From NCBI RefSeq assembly GCF_000165425.1, contig NW_001799078.1, forward strand, positions 223,057 through 287,056: a stretch of DNA of 64,000 nt. The letters run 5' to 3'. The DNA comes from Paramecium tetraurelia. Its lineage: Eukaryota; Ciliophora; Oligohymenophorea; Peniculida; Parameciidae. Position numbers and translations under genes: made by a program. The first letter of the stretch is position 1. The number at the start of each line of letters is the position of its first letter. Shown here one piece after another: positions 1-11,041 of the stretch. Under the pieces are notes generated by a model. It was not told the origin of the DNA. It ran no database searches and saw nothing but the letters and a program-made list of their open reading frames with translations.

Positions 1-1979
1 TAAGGTGGTACTTGGTAAAGTAGCCTTTTATCATTGGCCCCTTCTGATCCCCCTCATAAGACATTCATCTCGGAGAAATAGATAACATAAACTAACAATA
101 CATCTTCATTTACTGAAAAACTCTTAGGAGGAGCAGAAAAACTGGAATTAAAGATTGCTATTTACTACAATCTCAGCTACTAAAAACTGATCGAAATAGA
201 TGAAGCAATTGAGATGTTTGAAATGAACAAAAGATCTTTTCAAGAGCAGAATAAATAATAATAAACTTAGATTTAAGAATATGCTTTATAGTCTTAAGAA
301 ATAAAAAATACTTTAGATATTATCTAAACCTAGCTTTCAACTTAAAAATAATAAAAATAAATTGAACATGCTGATATTGTTATTTTATATAGCAATCCAA
401 TTATTAGAGTTAATAATGGAATAAAAGAATCCTTATTTTATAGATTATTAATCAGAAATTGATAAAATTGTGGAAACTATTAAATAATCTAACAAACCAA
501 TTAGATATCAAATTATGAATGCTACAAAAAGCAACTTAGAATTGGCAATAAAATTACATCCAGTTATAATACATGTGATCTCTCATGGAGATTATGATGA
601 AAAATCAGCCTGCTTGTATTTAGAATTTCAGGATGATGGCATATCTACAAAATTTTAAACTCATGAAATTCAAAATATGATTTAAAACCATAAAGCTATG
701 ACAAGAATCAAACTTATTTGTATAAGTTCAGTGGTTGCTAAAAATGTTGCTGATTATATACCGAAATCAATCTCATCTGTGGTATTCCAAAAATTTTATA
801 ATAAAGAGGATGAAGAAGGACCTGCCTTCTGGGGGATGTTTTATGAAAAAATATTTTCTGATTTTACAATTTAAAAGTCGTTTAACGAAGCTAAATAAAA
901 GCTTGGGAGTAAATTTTGGGAAAATAAAAATAATAGGTTTATATGTTGTTGCTTCCACAAGCACAATGAAAAATGTCCTTATGATCCAGCTTCTATTGGA
1001 TATGAAGGCTCACATAATTAGCATCTTTCATGTGCTTAATAAAAGTGGAGCCATATCTTGGAAAAACATGCATAGGTTCATTAAAAACAATGTGGTTTAA
1101 ATTGTTTAGGAATGATGACTCATAAATGTAGTTAATTAGAATTTGATGATTGGGGATGTCAAAATTATTCAAGTCGAATTGAAAATATACTTAAGAAATT
1201 GTAAATTTCTTATTAAGATGATTTTCGTTAAAACCTGCTATTTAAAAATGAACTTAATTGTTGTTGTTGTGATTAGCTAAGTGGAATATTATCAATAGTT
1301 GATTCCAGTAATATCATTTATGAAAACGCGTAGCATACATTCGAATAAAAAATTCAACTCCATCTTTATGATCAAAATGAAAATAATTTAAATTTTACCG
1401 AAAAAATCGAAAATAATGAAGAATTATTCACAGAAATTAATTATATCAAAATTGATAAATAAATTATTTTAGTCCATTCCTTTGATTGGTAAAATAGTGA
1501 TTTGTAACAATATACCATAAATGCTATAACTTCCTACTTTGAGGTATTATTAGTTTTAATTTTAGATTTATTTAAAATAAATTTCTAATAAGAAATAGAT
1601 CAAAAGGCTTTCAATCAATTTAAAGGATTACAACATAAATAATTGGATAGAATATGTAGCAAGTCAATTAAATTTGCACTATTCTAGCCCATAAGACTTT
1701 TTCATCAAATTTAAAGAATACTTCATCAATCTTCAGAATTAACCTCAATACCTTTACATATTCCTTATTGAAAACATTGTCAATATATATGACACTGATT
1801 AATTTAAAAAGTTTTATGAAGAAATTCAAAATGCAATTGAGACTCATTTCATACTTATTTTTACAGTAAATAACATCGAAAAGAATTATTTAAAGTTGCT
1901 TACATAAGATAAATTGGTCTAATTGATTGATTTAAAGTAGATCAATAGTTTAATTGATGCAGAAATAGCCTAAGAATGA
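1..1979 (+). CDS. Caspase/CHAT-like protein with Cys/His cluster, 5' end missing
   Basis: The frame is open from base 1, so the start lies outside the window. A helical stretch at about 127-240 resembles the end of a TPR repeat. One long frame at about 430-1200 holds HVISHG (His codon 584-586) and, about 45 residues later, a hydrophobic strand ending LICISS (Cys codon 719-721). This His-Gly then strand-Cys order is that of clan CD peptidases (caspase, CHAT). It is followed by FYEKIFSDF and SFNEAKQKL, which resemble the F...sv..Af..A segment of these domains. A cluster starting CCCFHKHNEKC (944 on) continues with further His and Cys. The 3' part has hydrophobic strands (QYLYIFLIENI) loosely like an NTPase core, but I see no convincing Walker A. 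Frame changes near 415 (about 19 nt), 1542 (gtatta...ttttag, 22 nt) and 1640 suggest introns. Stop TGA 1977-1979. Protease activity is inferred, not shown. Confidence 0.6.
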
Positions 1980-2411
1980 GTATATTTTTAAATAAATGTT
2001 ATTTTATAACTAAATGATAATTATCACAAAGTAATGATTTATTAGATATATCTTAAATATTATTATATATATAGGTTTCATATATAAAAAATATTAAACT
2101 TGTTATAATATTTACTATGATGAAATTAAATGTCAACATGTAAGGATATTTAAATAAAGTTTTTTAATGAATATTATGAAATTATATTTTGTAATTTGAT
2201 AAAACTTAATTTCAATGTGTATATTTTCATTGTATTTTATATTTTAGAAGGATGATTGTATTTTTAATTAGATTGATTTCATTAATGAAAATAATCAAAT
2301 GATGTTTCTAAAGATTATTTCGATGAATTAGTTTAAATAAATTAATATAAGAATATTTAAAATAATTGATTCAACAATTTCGAAATTTTTTTTGCTAAAG
2401 ATTTCTCCACT

Positions 2412-2672
2412 ATGTTTCAACTGGAAGAGGAATTGAAACAGCATTAGAATAAAATTAAAATACAATTTCAAGAAAGTAGTCAAGATTTAGATTTAATTTC
2501 AAGTATATTTTAGGTGATCCCTTTCGATAAAATATCTGAGAAATTTAATATGACTTGGATTTATGAAATCTTTTTTATAATATCACTAATGTATTCATAT
2601 CAATATTTATCAGGCTTTTATAATAATTTTTTCCACTAATAACTTAATTTGGAATATTAAAAAGATAATTGA
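2412..2672 (+). CDS. Small hypothetical ORF
   Basis: An 86-codon frame from ATG 2412 to TGA 2670-2672 with Gln written as TAG and TAA. It starts MFQLEEELKQHQNK, which is helical and charged, then has a hydrophobic stretch (IFFIISLMYSYQYL). The same frame runs upstream to about 2370, and a second open frame overlaps it, so a longer spliced gene is possible. The flanks (1980-2411) are AT-rich with no other convincing frame. No family is recognised. It could be chance or a decayed gene. Confidence 0.22.
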
Positions 2673-2798
2673 TATTTATTACTAAATGTAATTTGAATAT
2701 CATGAATCCATTTTTCGAAATATCTACCTTATGAAGCTAAGTTATTTTTATTTATTGTTTGGTTTTGATTTAGAAATTCATTTATAATTAATTAAATA

Positions 2799-3393
2799 AT
2801 GGATGATTTTTTTGAAGACAACTAAACTCACGAGATATCAAATGGACAATCAGGTGGGTTTTAAGAGCAATAGGTTAGAATTTAGAGTAATCTTAGTATA
2901 CTGCTTTTGATGCTTTTGAAAATGGGACACCACCTTAAGGAATAACATTCAATACATACGTGGTACATTTTAAATTAAGCATAGAGTCCAGAATAGTAAT
3001 TACGAAAGGATAAATTGAGACTTATAGAAGATGAAAGATTAGCTTAAATAAGAGAGAAAGATTAATAAGAAAGTTTATTGAAATAATAACAAAAATAAAA
3101 AGCTTAGGAGTACTTGTAGGTGTTTAAAAAGTAAATTGTGTTGACCTATCTAAAGGTAATAAGAAGCAGATATCGCATAAAAAAGAAGTCAAAATAAGTA
3201 GAAACAAGAAATCTGGCTTGAGAATCTTAAAAATCATTACCAAAATGTATAATGTTTTTCTAAAATAAAGAAAAATTCTTGGGAATAGATAGCATCAAAT
3301 ATTGCTTTAAGAGATGGGGAATATCCAGGATAAAAAGATGTAACTCAGATGAGATAAGCAATCCTTAATAAAAGAAGCGATCTGACTAAGTGA
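2799..3393 (+). CDS. Clathrin light chain-like protein
   Basis: Spliced with three introns (2874-2896, 2960-2984, 3131-3155; 23, 25 and 25 nt), the frame runs from ATG 2799 to TGA 3391-3393. It begins MDDFFEDN, acidic and Gly/Gln-rich, then YTAFDAFENGTPP. A long charged helix (RLIEDERLAQIREKDQQE on to about residue 110) follows. The end reads SWEQIASNIALRDGEYPG and then KDVTQMRQAILNKRSD. The order, acidic N-terminus, central heavy-chain-binding helix, then a C-terminus with W..I....L.D......KDV..MR..L, matches clathrin light chains, which bind the clathrin heavy-chain hub and regulate coat assembly. All three introns are needed for one frame, which supports the model. The call rests on architecture and the C-terminal motif. 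Confidence 0.62.
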
Positions 3394-3471
3394 TTGCCAA
3401 TAATTATTATATTAGCATTTAATTCAAAGTTATATGCACATCATAAATTGTTAATTCAATTACTATCCTAT

Positions 3472-4088
3472 ATGATATATCTACCTCACTACAAATATCA
3501 TAATTTTGCATTCTTTAATATCGCCGTTCTTTCCTTCCTCTCAAAAGCATTGTCTAAATCTTGGTATTAATTGTAAAGAAATTGATGAAATTAGTATTCT
3601 CTATTTTTTTCAATTATCAAATGCTCTTAATAAGTATTCCACAAACAAATATGCTCCTTACACTTTTATATACTTATAGGTTCATTTTGAGAAAATTCTT
3701 AACCAATTAATTCTTATGTAACTATTTTAAAAACTTGGTTCAAGACAACTAAAATTCCTAAGAGAAAAGATCACATGGGATTATAACTTCTACTCACACA
3801 AGATCAACTGATTATTTTTTATCTGCAGGAGGTACAATTATATAAAATTCCTATCTGTCCATTTTCAATATCTTTTAAGCCGATTGTATTGCCTCCATAT
3901 ATAAATATCAGTGTAAAATTAAAAAATTTATATAGATCAAATGATTTTTTAGTGTTTACGGCAAAGAAATACAGGAGTTTAGCAAGGATATGATATTTGA
4001 AATCAAAAATTTAAATTTGTAGTATGGAGTCCAGATAAATTTAATTTATTAAATATAAGGTTTTAGATAGAGGTTATAGATTGAATGA
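3472..4088 (+). CDS. Hypothetical gene, exon structure unresolved
   Basis: Several overlapping plus-strand frames look coding. One starts MIYLPHYKYHNFAFFNIAVL (ATG 3472). A 31-nt GT...AG segment (gtattaatt...aaattag) joins it to a frame with YTFIYLQVHFEKILNQL. Further on are frames with STDYFLSAGGTIIQ and finally VYGKEIQEFSKDMIFEIKN, ending at TGA 4086-4088. I could not connect all exons without guesswork. No domain is recognised. It ends 55 bases before the stop of the minus-strand kinase, so the pair converges. It could be a degenerate gene. Confidence 0.33.
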
Positions 4089-4143
4089 AAATATAGATTA
4101 AGGTGAAATTAGTGAAAGTTTCAATTATATGTATAGATATGTG

Positions 4144-5108
4144 TCAACTTAACCATACATGATTTAACACCCATTCAATAGGTTTTCTGTTTATTTTATC
4201 AGTTAATAATCCTCTCATCAGATCTTTTACATCCCCTGATAAATAGTCCGGAAATTATAAATTGAAGCCTTCTTGAACTTAAAATGGAGTTCTTCCTGTG
4301 GTTAATTCAAAGGTAAGTACTCCTAGTGACCATAAATCAATGGAATTATCATATTATTATCTATAAACCATTTCAGGGGGAAGATAATCGATAGTACCAC
4401 ATAATGTATCTCTTTCTTTTTTGTCCTATACTGACCAACCAAAATCACTAATTTTAATTTAACCATCACACCATAGGATATTTTCAGGTTTTAAATCTCT
4501 ATGAATAATGGATAATTTCTGCATTTATTAAATAGCGCAAGCAACCTATTTGATAATATTTGATGCTGCCGGTTCGGAATATCTTCTATTCTGTTGTTTC
4601 ATTAATGATTGAAATAGAGTGCCGCCAGTTGCACATTCTAATACTAGGCAATAATTGTTTTTTGTTTCAAAAAATTCTACAAACTGTAGAATATTTTGAT
4701 GCTTCAACATTTATTAAACAGCAACCTCTCTTTGTAATTAATGCATCATTTATTTCGTTTTCAGCTTTAGTTTATCTATCATCTTGATTGCATATAATTT
4801 TTTCGTTTAATTAAGCAAACATTTATAAACTTTACCGAATTTGCCTGATCCTATCTATTCCAAGACCTAAAAATATTATAATTTATTTTTAGGAACACTC
4901 TCACTAATTTTTATATTATAAATATTTTAATTTGGATTTCGAGTTATACTAATTTAAGTTTTTACCCTTTGTTGCATTTGTTTATTTGAGTTGGGACTGC
5001 TTGCTTTTCTAATTGGTTTATTATTGCAATTGCGAGTAATTTATCTAAGTATTTCTGAAAATTGATTTGATGAATTTGAGAAGTATTTACTTGGGCTTTT
5101 TGTGGCAT
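4144..5108 (-). CDS. Aurora-like serine/threonine protein kinase
   Basis: A complete kinase domain reads on the minus strand from ATG 5108 to stop 4144-4146. The glycine loop is IGSGKFGKVY, the ATP-binding lysine is in LYAIKMI, the catalytic loop is [13 protein letters not shown] and the metal motif is ISDFGWSV. The activation segment TLCGTIDYLPPEM is followed by SIDLWSLGVL. DFGWSV together with GT.DYLPPEM is the hallmark of Aurora/Ipl1 kinases, which act at centrosomes, spindles and the midbody. A basic, Gln-rich tail of about 60 residues precedes the kinase. A frame change near 4955 fits a very short intron (gtaaaa...ttag, 17 nt). The gene diverges from the TBC gene with about 47 bases between ATGs. 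Ciliates have many Aurora-like paralogues, so the exact role is open. Confidence 0.85.
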
Positions 5109-5155
5109 TTGCAGAATTTTATCGTTTCATTTTATTATTAAAATTTTTATTAATA

Positions 5156-6285
5156 ATGTTTTGTTGTTTAGGCAGGAAAAAACGGGACAATAATGAGATG
5201 GAAAAAAAGAATTCAAAGAAAGAAATGGTGGAGAGATTCATATTGTAGAATTGTAAATCTAATGATGAGGTATTAAATCATATAAAAATGAGGATTCTTT
5301 TGATGAGTCTGTAGATAAAAGCAATATGATTATAATAGATTACGATAATAATTAGTATGAAAAGAAACCATGGTCAGGGATTCAATGGCAAATGATTATA
5401 CAAACCAAGAATTTAAATCAAATTGAATTGTAAAATTTGAGTCACTTATTTGAGAGATGAATTAAAAAGAAATGTAAGATTTGGAATTCTAAGTAATTTA
5501 AGACCAGCGACTTGGTTTTGGATGACTGATATAAAAAATACCTAAATGAAAAAACATACATCAAATATTTATTAAAAATTGAAGTCTTGCGAGTCTCAAT
5601 ATGATTCACAAATTTTTAAATGTATCAAACAATTAGATAAAAAAGTATATTTCATATAAATTTAAGTACAATGATTTAGTTTTTGATATTTTAAGAGCCT
5701 ATGCAAACTATGATATTGAAATTGGATTTAGTAAAGGAATTGATTAAATTGTTGAATATTTAGTGTAATAATTGGATCCAGAATAATATATTAATCTGGA
5801 TTACTCTTTCAATTAATTAAATAGAATGTGTGACTTTTATGAACAGATGGTATTTTGGATGACTATTCATATACTATTCCATTTAAATTACAGAAGGATT
5901 TTAAAATAAAATATTAGTTTTATAGAAACAGAAAAATTTTAAAACACCCTTATGCCTTCCATCAAATGTTTAATTGAATAGCTCAACGTTAAAATAAGTG
6001 AGTTAATTGAAGTTCCATTATTATTTTTTTTTTAGAAGCAATTAAAAAAAGATGACTTTACTAAATTATTCGATGTTTTCCTTTTTGAAGGAGAATGTAA
6101 GTCTATTATTTAATATAGCAATTCTACTGTAAATTTTATTGAAATTCTTTAAAATATCAGAAGACTTGGTCTGTTAATTTTAAGCAGAAGCAGATCTAAA
6201 AATATTCTTGAATTAAACTTTAATTCCCTATGGAATATCTAAGATAGAAAAGACAAATTAAAAATTAATGTATTTTCTATTATGA
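5156..6285 (+). CDS. TBC (Rab-GAP-like) domain protein with altered catalytic motifs
   Basis: The frame starts at ATG 5156 (MFCCLGRKKRDNN; cysteines 3 and 4 could be lipidated) and ends at TGA 6283-6285 after removal of four short introns. One of these, gtctgttaattttaagcag near 6170, is needed to reach the stop. The TBC signature is clear: LRDELKRNVRFGILSNLRPA at the domain start, then LRAYANYDIEIGFSKGI. TBC proteins activate Rab GTPases with an Arg finger (I..D..R) and a Gln finger (GY.QGM). Here the second motif is GFSKGI, with Lys in place of Gln, and no clear I..D..R is present (CIKQLDKKY instead). This suggests a non-catalytic Rab-binding protein. It converges on the acyl-CoA dehydrogenase gene with 32 bases between stops. 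Confidence 0.8.
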
Positions 6286-6317
6286 ATAATGAAATTTGGT
6301 TATCTTAAATTAATAAT

Positions 6318-7622
6318 TCACTTAAACGCTCCAATTCCTGTGATTTCTCTACCAGCAACTAAACTATTGATATCATAAGTTCCCTAAAATAGAATATTAA
6401 ATTCACTTCATATGTATATAGAACTTCAGCATCAGTTAACGCTTTAATCACATAATTATCTGATATGATGCCATCACCTCCAAGCATTTCTCTTCCAAGT
6501 CTTGCTACTTCTCTTGTTTTATCTGTTACCCAAGCCTTAACACTTGAGATCATCCCAATAGTAGCTTTACCTTCTGCAGCCAATCTTGATAATCTTAAAA
6601 CCATTAAAAATGATGCTTAAAATGTGGATAGTATTCTCACTAATCTCTCCTATTATAATTAAAATGATGCTAGATATTTTCCAAATTGTTTTCTTGAGGT
6701 AGTCCATTTTAATGAATGTTCATAAACACCTCTCATAACTCCTAAGGCTATCCAAGGCACAATAACTCTTGAATGCATAAGTACTTAATTAGGTCCATTT
6801 TAAAAATCAGTTACAGATTCTAATTTATTTTCATCTGGGATAAATATATTTGTAAATGTGATTTAGCAATTTTAAACTATTCTTAATGCTAATTTGCCTT
6901 GGATTACTTCTGCATGATATCCAGGCCATTTTGTTTCAACAATGAATCCTTCCACTTTGTTTGTATCTAGATTTCTAGCCCAAACTATCAATACATCCTT
7001 ATTTCCGTTTCCAATCCATCTTTTATCTCCATTTAAAATATAGCCTCCTTAAACCTTTTTAACATTTGCAGTTAGACTTGAAGCATCGGATCCATATCCT
7101 CTTTCTGTCAATCCCCATCCACCGATATACTCAACATCTCTAGTTTTTGTTAAATACTTTTGCTTTTAAGTTGCGTTGCCGAACTTCTCTAATGTATAGT
7201 TTAATAGCAAATTTCTAATATTAAATTCCTTCTTACTAAACTGCAATAAATGTAGCAAAACCTGCATCTGCTCTTGCTGCTTCCATCAAAATTACTCCTT
7301 ATTTAGTGTATGAAGTCCCATGACCATATGGCTTATTTAAAAAATGATGGAATAATTTTAATGGTTTGACAGCATTAACTATTTCTGTGGGGAATTAGGC
7401 AGCTTCTACATAATCATTTATTTTAGGAGCAACCTATATTAGTATCATAATGCTAACCTCTTTCTAGACAAATGCTTCAACCGCCTTTCGCACTTCCAAT
7501 TCTTCAGGAGTCAATAAATCGTACAATGATAAATATTCCATTGGGTCAATTTAAGCTATCTTTTCTTTAACTTAGCCTGCCAATAAATTTAATCTTATCA
7601 TTAATATTAATATCTAAAACAT
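6318..7622 (-). CDS. Acyl-CoA dehydrogenase/oxidase, ACX4 / glutaryl-CoA dehydrogenase group
   Basis: A flavoprotein of about 420 residues. It starts near ATG 7622 (or in-frame ATG 7601). The N-terminal helix reads LYDLLTPEELEVRKAVEAF. The C-terminal part has KAWVTDKTREVARLGREM, then LGGDGI, then after a 23-nt intron GTYDINSLVAGREITGIGAF just before the stop (6318-6320). YTYEGTYDIN.L..GRE.TGI is typical of plant peroxisomal ACX4 and related glutaryl-CoA dehydrogenases, which oxidise the alpha-beta bond of acyl-CoAs using FAD. The protein ends in FK, so it has no obvious PTS1 signal. The first residues (MFQILILMIRLNLLAG) could be a mitochondrial presequence, but that is a guess. Other introns in the middle (about 6610-7250) were not all placed. 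Confidence 0.88.
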
Positions 7623-7858
7623 AATTTTACATGTTTCAAGATCTGCAGAAATATGTCGTCATATTTAATATTAATACCAACTTTCTTTTAAATATATAAT
7701 TTATTAAACAACATAGAATTTATTGACTGTATTATTATTCTTAATCGTGTAAGTTTACTAAAATAAATCGTATGTATAAATATGTATAATTCCTACTTCT
7801 TATTAACTAATTATTTGATAATTATTTATATAACTCAAATATTTAAAATATTATCCTA

Positions 7859-8344
7859 ATGACTCAAATAGCGATTAAGCCTTTATAATAGCGGAATTTC
7901 TATTTGAAAAGATCATAAATATGCCAGATAAAGAATACAGAATTAAATGCATCTAATAATCTCCGGAATTTGTATAATTTATATAGTTAATTAAATCTTT
8001 TTGTTATAAAGATGGATTTGCTATAAGGCAGATTTTAGAATGAGAATTCAGATGGAGATAGCTTAAGATAATCTTGGACTACTGAAGATAGTCTAAGTAG
8101 AACCTCAAGCTATGATGCAGCTGAAGAAGTCAATGATCTTGAGGAAAGAATCTGTCAATACCTAAACGATCTAAATATTCAATCATTTACAAATCCTACT
8201 CTCAAATAGGAAATGTATAACCTCTCATTGAAACAATTACTAGTAATATATGTTAAATATCTTTAGTTTTCAAAAATGATCTCATTATCTAACACAAACA
8301 GCAGTAGTCTTATGAAGAAGCGTTCACTACACTTCGCTGACTGA
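7859..8344 (+). CDS. Hypothetical 161-residue protein, Ser-rich
   Basis: An uninterrupted frame from ATG 7859 to TGA 8342-8344, with nine Gln codons written TAA or TAG and no intron needed. The first 50 residues are Asn/Leu-rich. The middle is acidic and serine-rich (NENSDGDSLRQSWTTEDSLS). A helical part follows (DLEERICQYLNDLNIQSF, then QLLVIYVKYLQ), and the end is basic (MKKRSLHFAD). An internal ATG at about 8009 is a possible alternative start. I recognise no family. The 7623-7858 gap before it separates it from the divergent dehydrogenase gene and is nearly pure A/T, likely holding both promoters. Confidence 0.5.
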
Positions 8345-8662
8345 ATATTGCCATTTTTCCAATACTAATCACTTTATTCCCATCTCAACATATTATTTCA
8401 AGCTTAATACTCATTTATATTTTGGTACACCTGGATATTAAGCTCATTAAATTAAAATTTTCATTCCCTATCTTCATAATTATTTAAATTAATATCAGAG
8501 TTTCTCATCAGTCTATAAATCCTAATTAAAAATGTTAAATCCTTTATTTTTTTGAGTCATTTTTTCGCTTCATTCGATAACACAGATGACGAAATTCTAA
8601 AAAATACTATAATCGCAAATTAATATGCTAAATTTATTAAAATCTCACTTCAACCCTATTAA

Positions 8663-9786
8663 ATGACTCCCAAATAACATATTTCTAAAAAAGCATCTCT
8701 TAAAGCAATTATTTATTCCAAAGTAAGAATTTTTAAATTTTAAGTTTAAAAAGAAGTTATAGGATGAATTTTTACTATATTCTTTCAATGAAATACAAAA
8801 TATGAGTTTATAAAAAGATCAACATTACTTTATTTATTCAACTAAAATTATTTTATGCTAACAAAAAATAGATTTCTTTTAGAGCATACCTTTTGATTAA
8901 GCGTTCAAACACTTAATTTTATTCATTTACTTGGAAATTATTGAAAATCCTATTCATCAGTAAATAGATTAAAAAGGACTCGATAATGGTAACAACCTGA
9001 AGAATGTTTTAAAATAGAAAAATTACAGATTATAATTTAATATATTTTCAAGTATGAAATTAGTAAAAGTGGTTTAGTTTTAATATCTTTTGAGCAAATA
9101 TCGCTATTTTCTTGAATATTAATCTAAAAATTTGGCCATCCTAAATCATTAAAGCCTTTTACTTCTAAATAAATTAAACAATTCATTAATTACTAGTTGA
9201 AAGTCTTCTGATAACACCTGATTATGAGAAACAATTGTTGTTTTCAAGAATTAAGTCATATCATTGATATTGAATGCTTAGTAGTACTCAATTATCAAAT
9301 TTCAAACTCCAAAAGTAAGAATTTTTATAGCATTTTTACAAATTTAGATTGAAAATCTGATATGATCAACATGTTTAATATATTAAAGAGAGGATCAGAT
9401 TTGAATTTATTATGATAGGCAGCATCCTATTAAATAATTTATAATTGATCACAGTAATCAAAACTTTGATTGTTTGATTGAAGTTATTTAAGAATAAAAA
9501 ATTAACTTAAAGAAGAGGAAGAATACCTTAAAACAGCAAATTTCCTTAATAGTTTGGATTAAAACATGGTAATAAAATTTATTTTGATGATTAGTATCAT
9601 TCTCCCCATGGACCTATTTTAGTCTCTCGCATTGAAAGATTAATTGTATTTTAAGAGTTTGATTATCTTCTTGATTATTATACGGAATATGATTTCTTCT
9701 CTCTGCATGAGATAATTTATTAATTAATTGGTTTTACAGCTGGCAACGACCTTCTAATTATTATACTTTTATATATTGTTGACTGA
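8663..9786 (+). CDS. Hypothetical multi-exon gene
   Basis: A frame open from about 8663 reads through FLKKHLLKQLFIPKQEFLNF and DQAFKHLILFIYLEIIENP to a TGA near 9202. Other exons in shifted frames follow: MRNNCCFQELSHIIDIECL, then KEEEEYLKTANFLNSLDQNM, a clear 26-nt intron (gtaataaaa...gattag) near 9570, then YHSPHGPILVSRIERLIVF, ending at TGA 9784-9786. The protein is rich in Leu, Ile and Phe and looks helical. I could not assign a family. The 318 bases before it (8345-8662) also hold open frames with hydrophobic segments and may belong to this gene. The exon chain is only partly resolved. Confidence 0.38.
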
Positions 9787-10095
9787 TTTAAATTTCCTTT
9801 ATTGAGTTATCTTTGTGATTGTTATTATAATATTAGATTTAATAATTATAATTATTTTTCGCTAGCAATTGTAGATTAATTTTTATTGATTAGTTCTTTT
9901 GAGATGGAGTATTGATTTTTGTTACTTTCAAAAAGTTTGCATAGAGGTTTGCTAATTGTTTCTGGGTATATAACATTTTAAAAATGAATCTGAGGTTTTT
10001 ATCTATGAATTTAAAATTTTTTTGCCTTTTTTGGGTGTAGCATAATCTAAGGAAAAAATAATAATATTATTTAATATATAAATTATTATTAAAGA
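9787..10095 (+). other. Intergenic, no gene seen
   Basis: About 309 bases of A/T-rich DNA between two plus-strand genes. All frames on both strands are interrupted by TGA or give low-complexity peptides. It presumably holds the promoter of the next gene. Confidence 0.5.
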
Positions 10096-10534
10096 ATGAT
10101 AAGGTATACTGCAAGATATAATTTAACAAACCAAATGCAAAATACAGGATTCAATGTTATACACGTAAATATATATTTTTATTTAGATAATAAGTGTTGG
10201 AAATTTTATAATTATTATTTATCTAATTAACTTAATCTTTTCAAAGTGTCATAAGATAATTAATAAAGATTAACTTCTTGCTCAAAAATTAATGAGGTTT
10301 AAACAAATTTAAATTATAATAAGTAATAATCAAAATCCATTTTCATTTATTATAACTATTCGTCGAATCCCTCTAGCAATATTTATTGAGAGTCAAAATA
10401 TTACTTTACCAATATTTCTTATTCCAATTGTTCTGCATATATCCATTCTGTTTTAATTTTTACAATCATCTTGTAAAGTTGAAAAATTACAACTTGATGT
10501 ATTTACTTTTTAAGACTGTTCTTAGTTATAGTGA
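10096..10534 (+). CDS. Small membrane protein, hypothetical
   Basis: A two-exon gene. It starts at ATG 10096 (MIRYTARYNLTNQMQN), splices out a 22-nt intron at 10165-10186 (gtaaatata...atttag) and runs open to TGA 10532-10534, giving 138 residues. The total exon length is a multiple of three, which supports the model. Two hydrophobic stretches are visible: VGNFIIIIYLINLIF, and LPIFLIPIVLHISILFQFLQ. Between them is a basic region (KCHKIINKDQLLAQKLMRFK). No family is recognised. It could be a fragment of a larger membrane-protein gene, since the next gene downstream is also a membrane protein. Confidence 0.5.
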
Positions 10535-11041
10535 TTGGAGATTGAAAAGTAAGATAAAAACCAAATTTAATTAATTTTATCATCACGATAATGTTGTTGA
10601 ATGATAATGTCTTAATTTTTCAAAAGTTTAATAAGTAAAATAAATAAAATCTATCTATTAAGTATAATTAATATCTGACTTTAATTTTTCATTAATAAAA
10701 TAGTTGTTTTGCTAAAGTTAGAATAAGTATTAAAGGTAATAATTATTAAATATATTTTAATATAATAAAGAAAAATTGACTGATTGCTGAGATTACAGTA
10801 CCAAAAATTATATAATTAACATATTTCAAAAACGATTTGTTTTCCTTAAAAAGCTTTCCAAAAATGCAAGTAAATAAAAATAATTTAACCCATCGTCCAC
10901 TCAACATCCCTATATAATTCTCATTTCAAATATTTAAATTTATTATGCATTATTAATATAAAATACTTTAAACAAAGTAGAGTTTGACTTACAAGTAATT
11001 TTATGAAAAAATTCTGTGGTTATTTGTTTAAAGTTCAGAAC
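10535..11041 (+). other. Intergenic, no gene seen
   Basis: About 507 bases, strongly A/T-rich with many TGA triplets in all plus frames. It shows only short, low-complexity peptides on either strand. It is the 5' flank of the large membrane gene. Confidence 0.5.

Noticed and set aside
6359-6604. Dehydrogenase ORF ending in VNLIFYFRELMISIV
   Set aside because: The tail is a read-through of a 23-nt intron; splicing gives the expected GTYDIN end of the enzyme family.
8345-8662. Possible cyclin or membrane gene between two hypotheticals
   Set aside because: Two overlapping open frames exist but neither shows a cyclin box, start or consistent exon joins.
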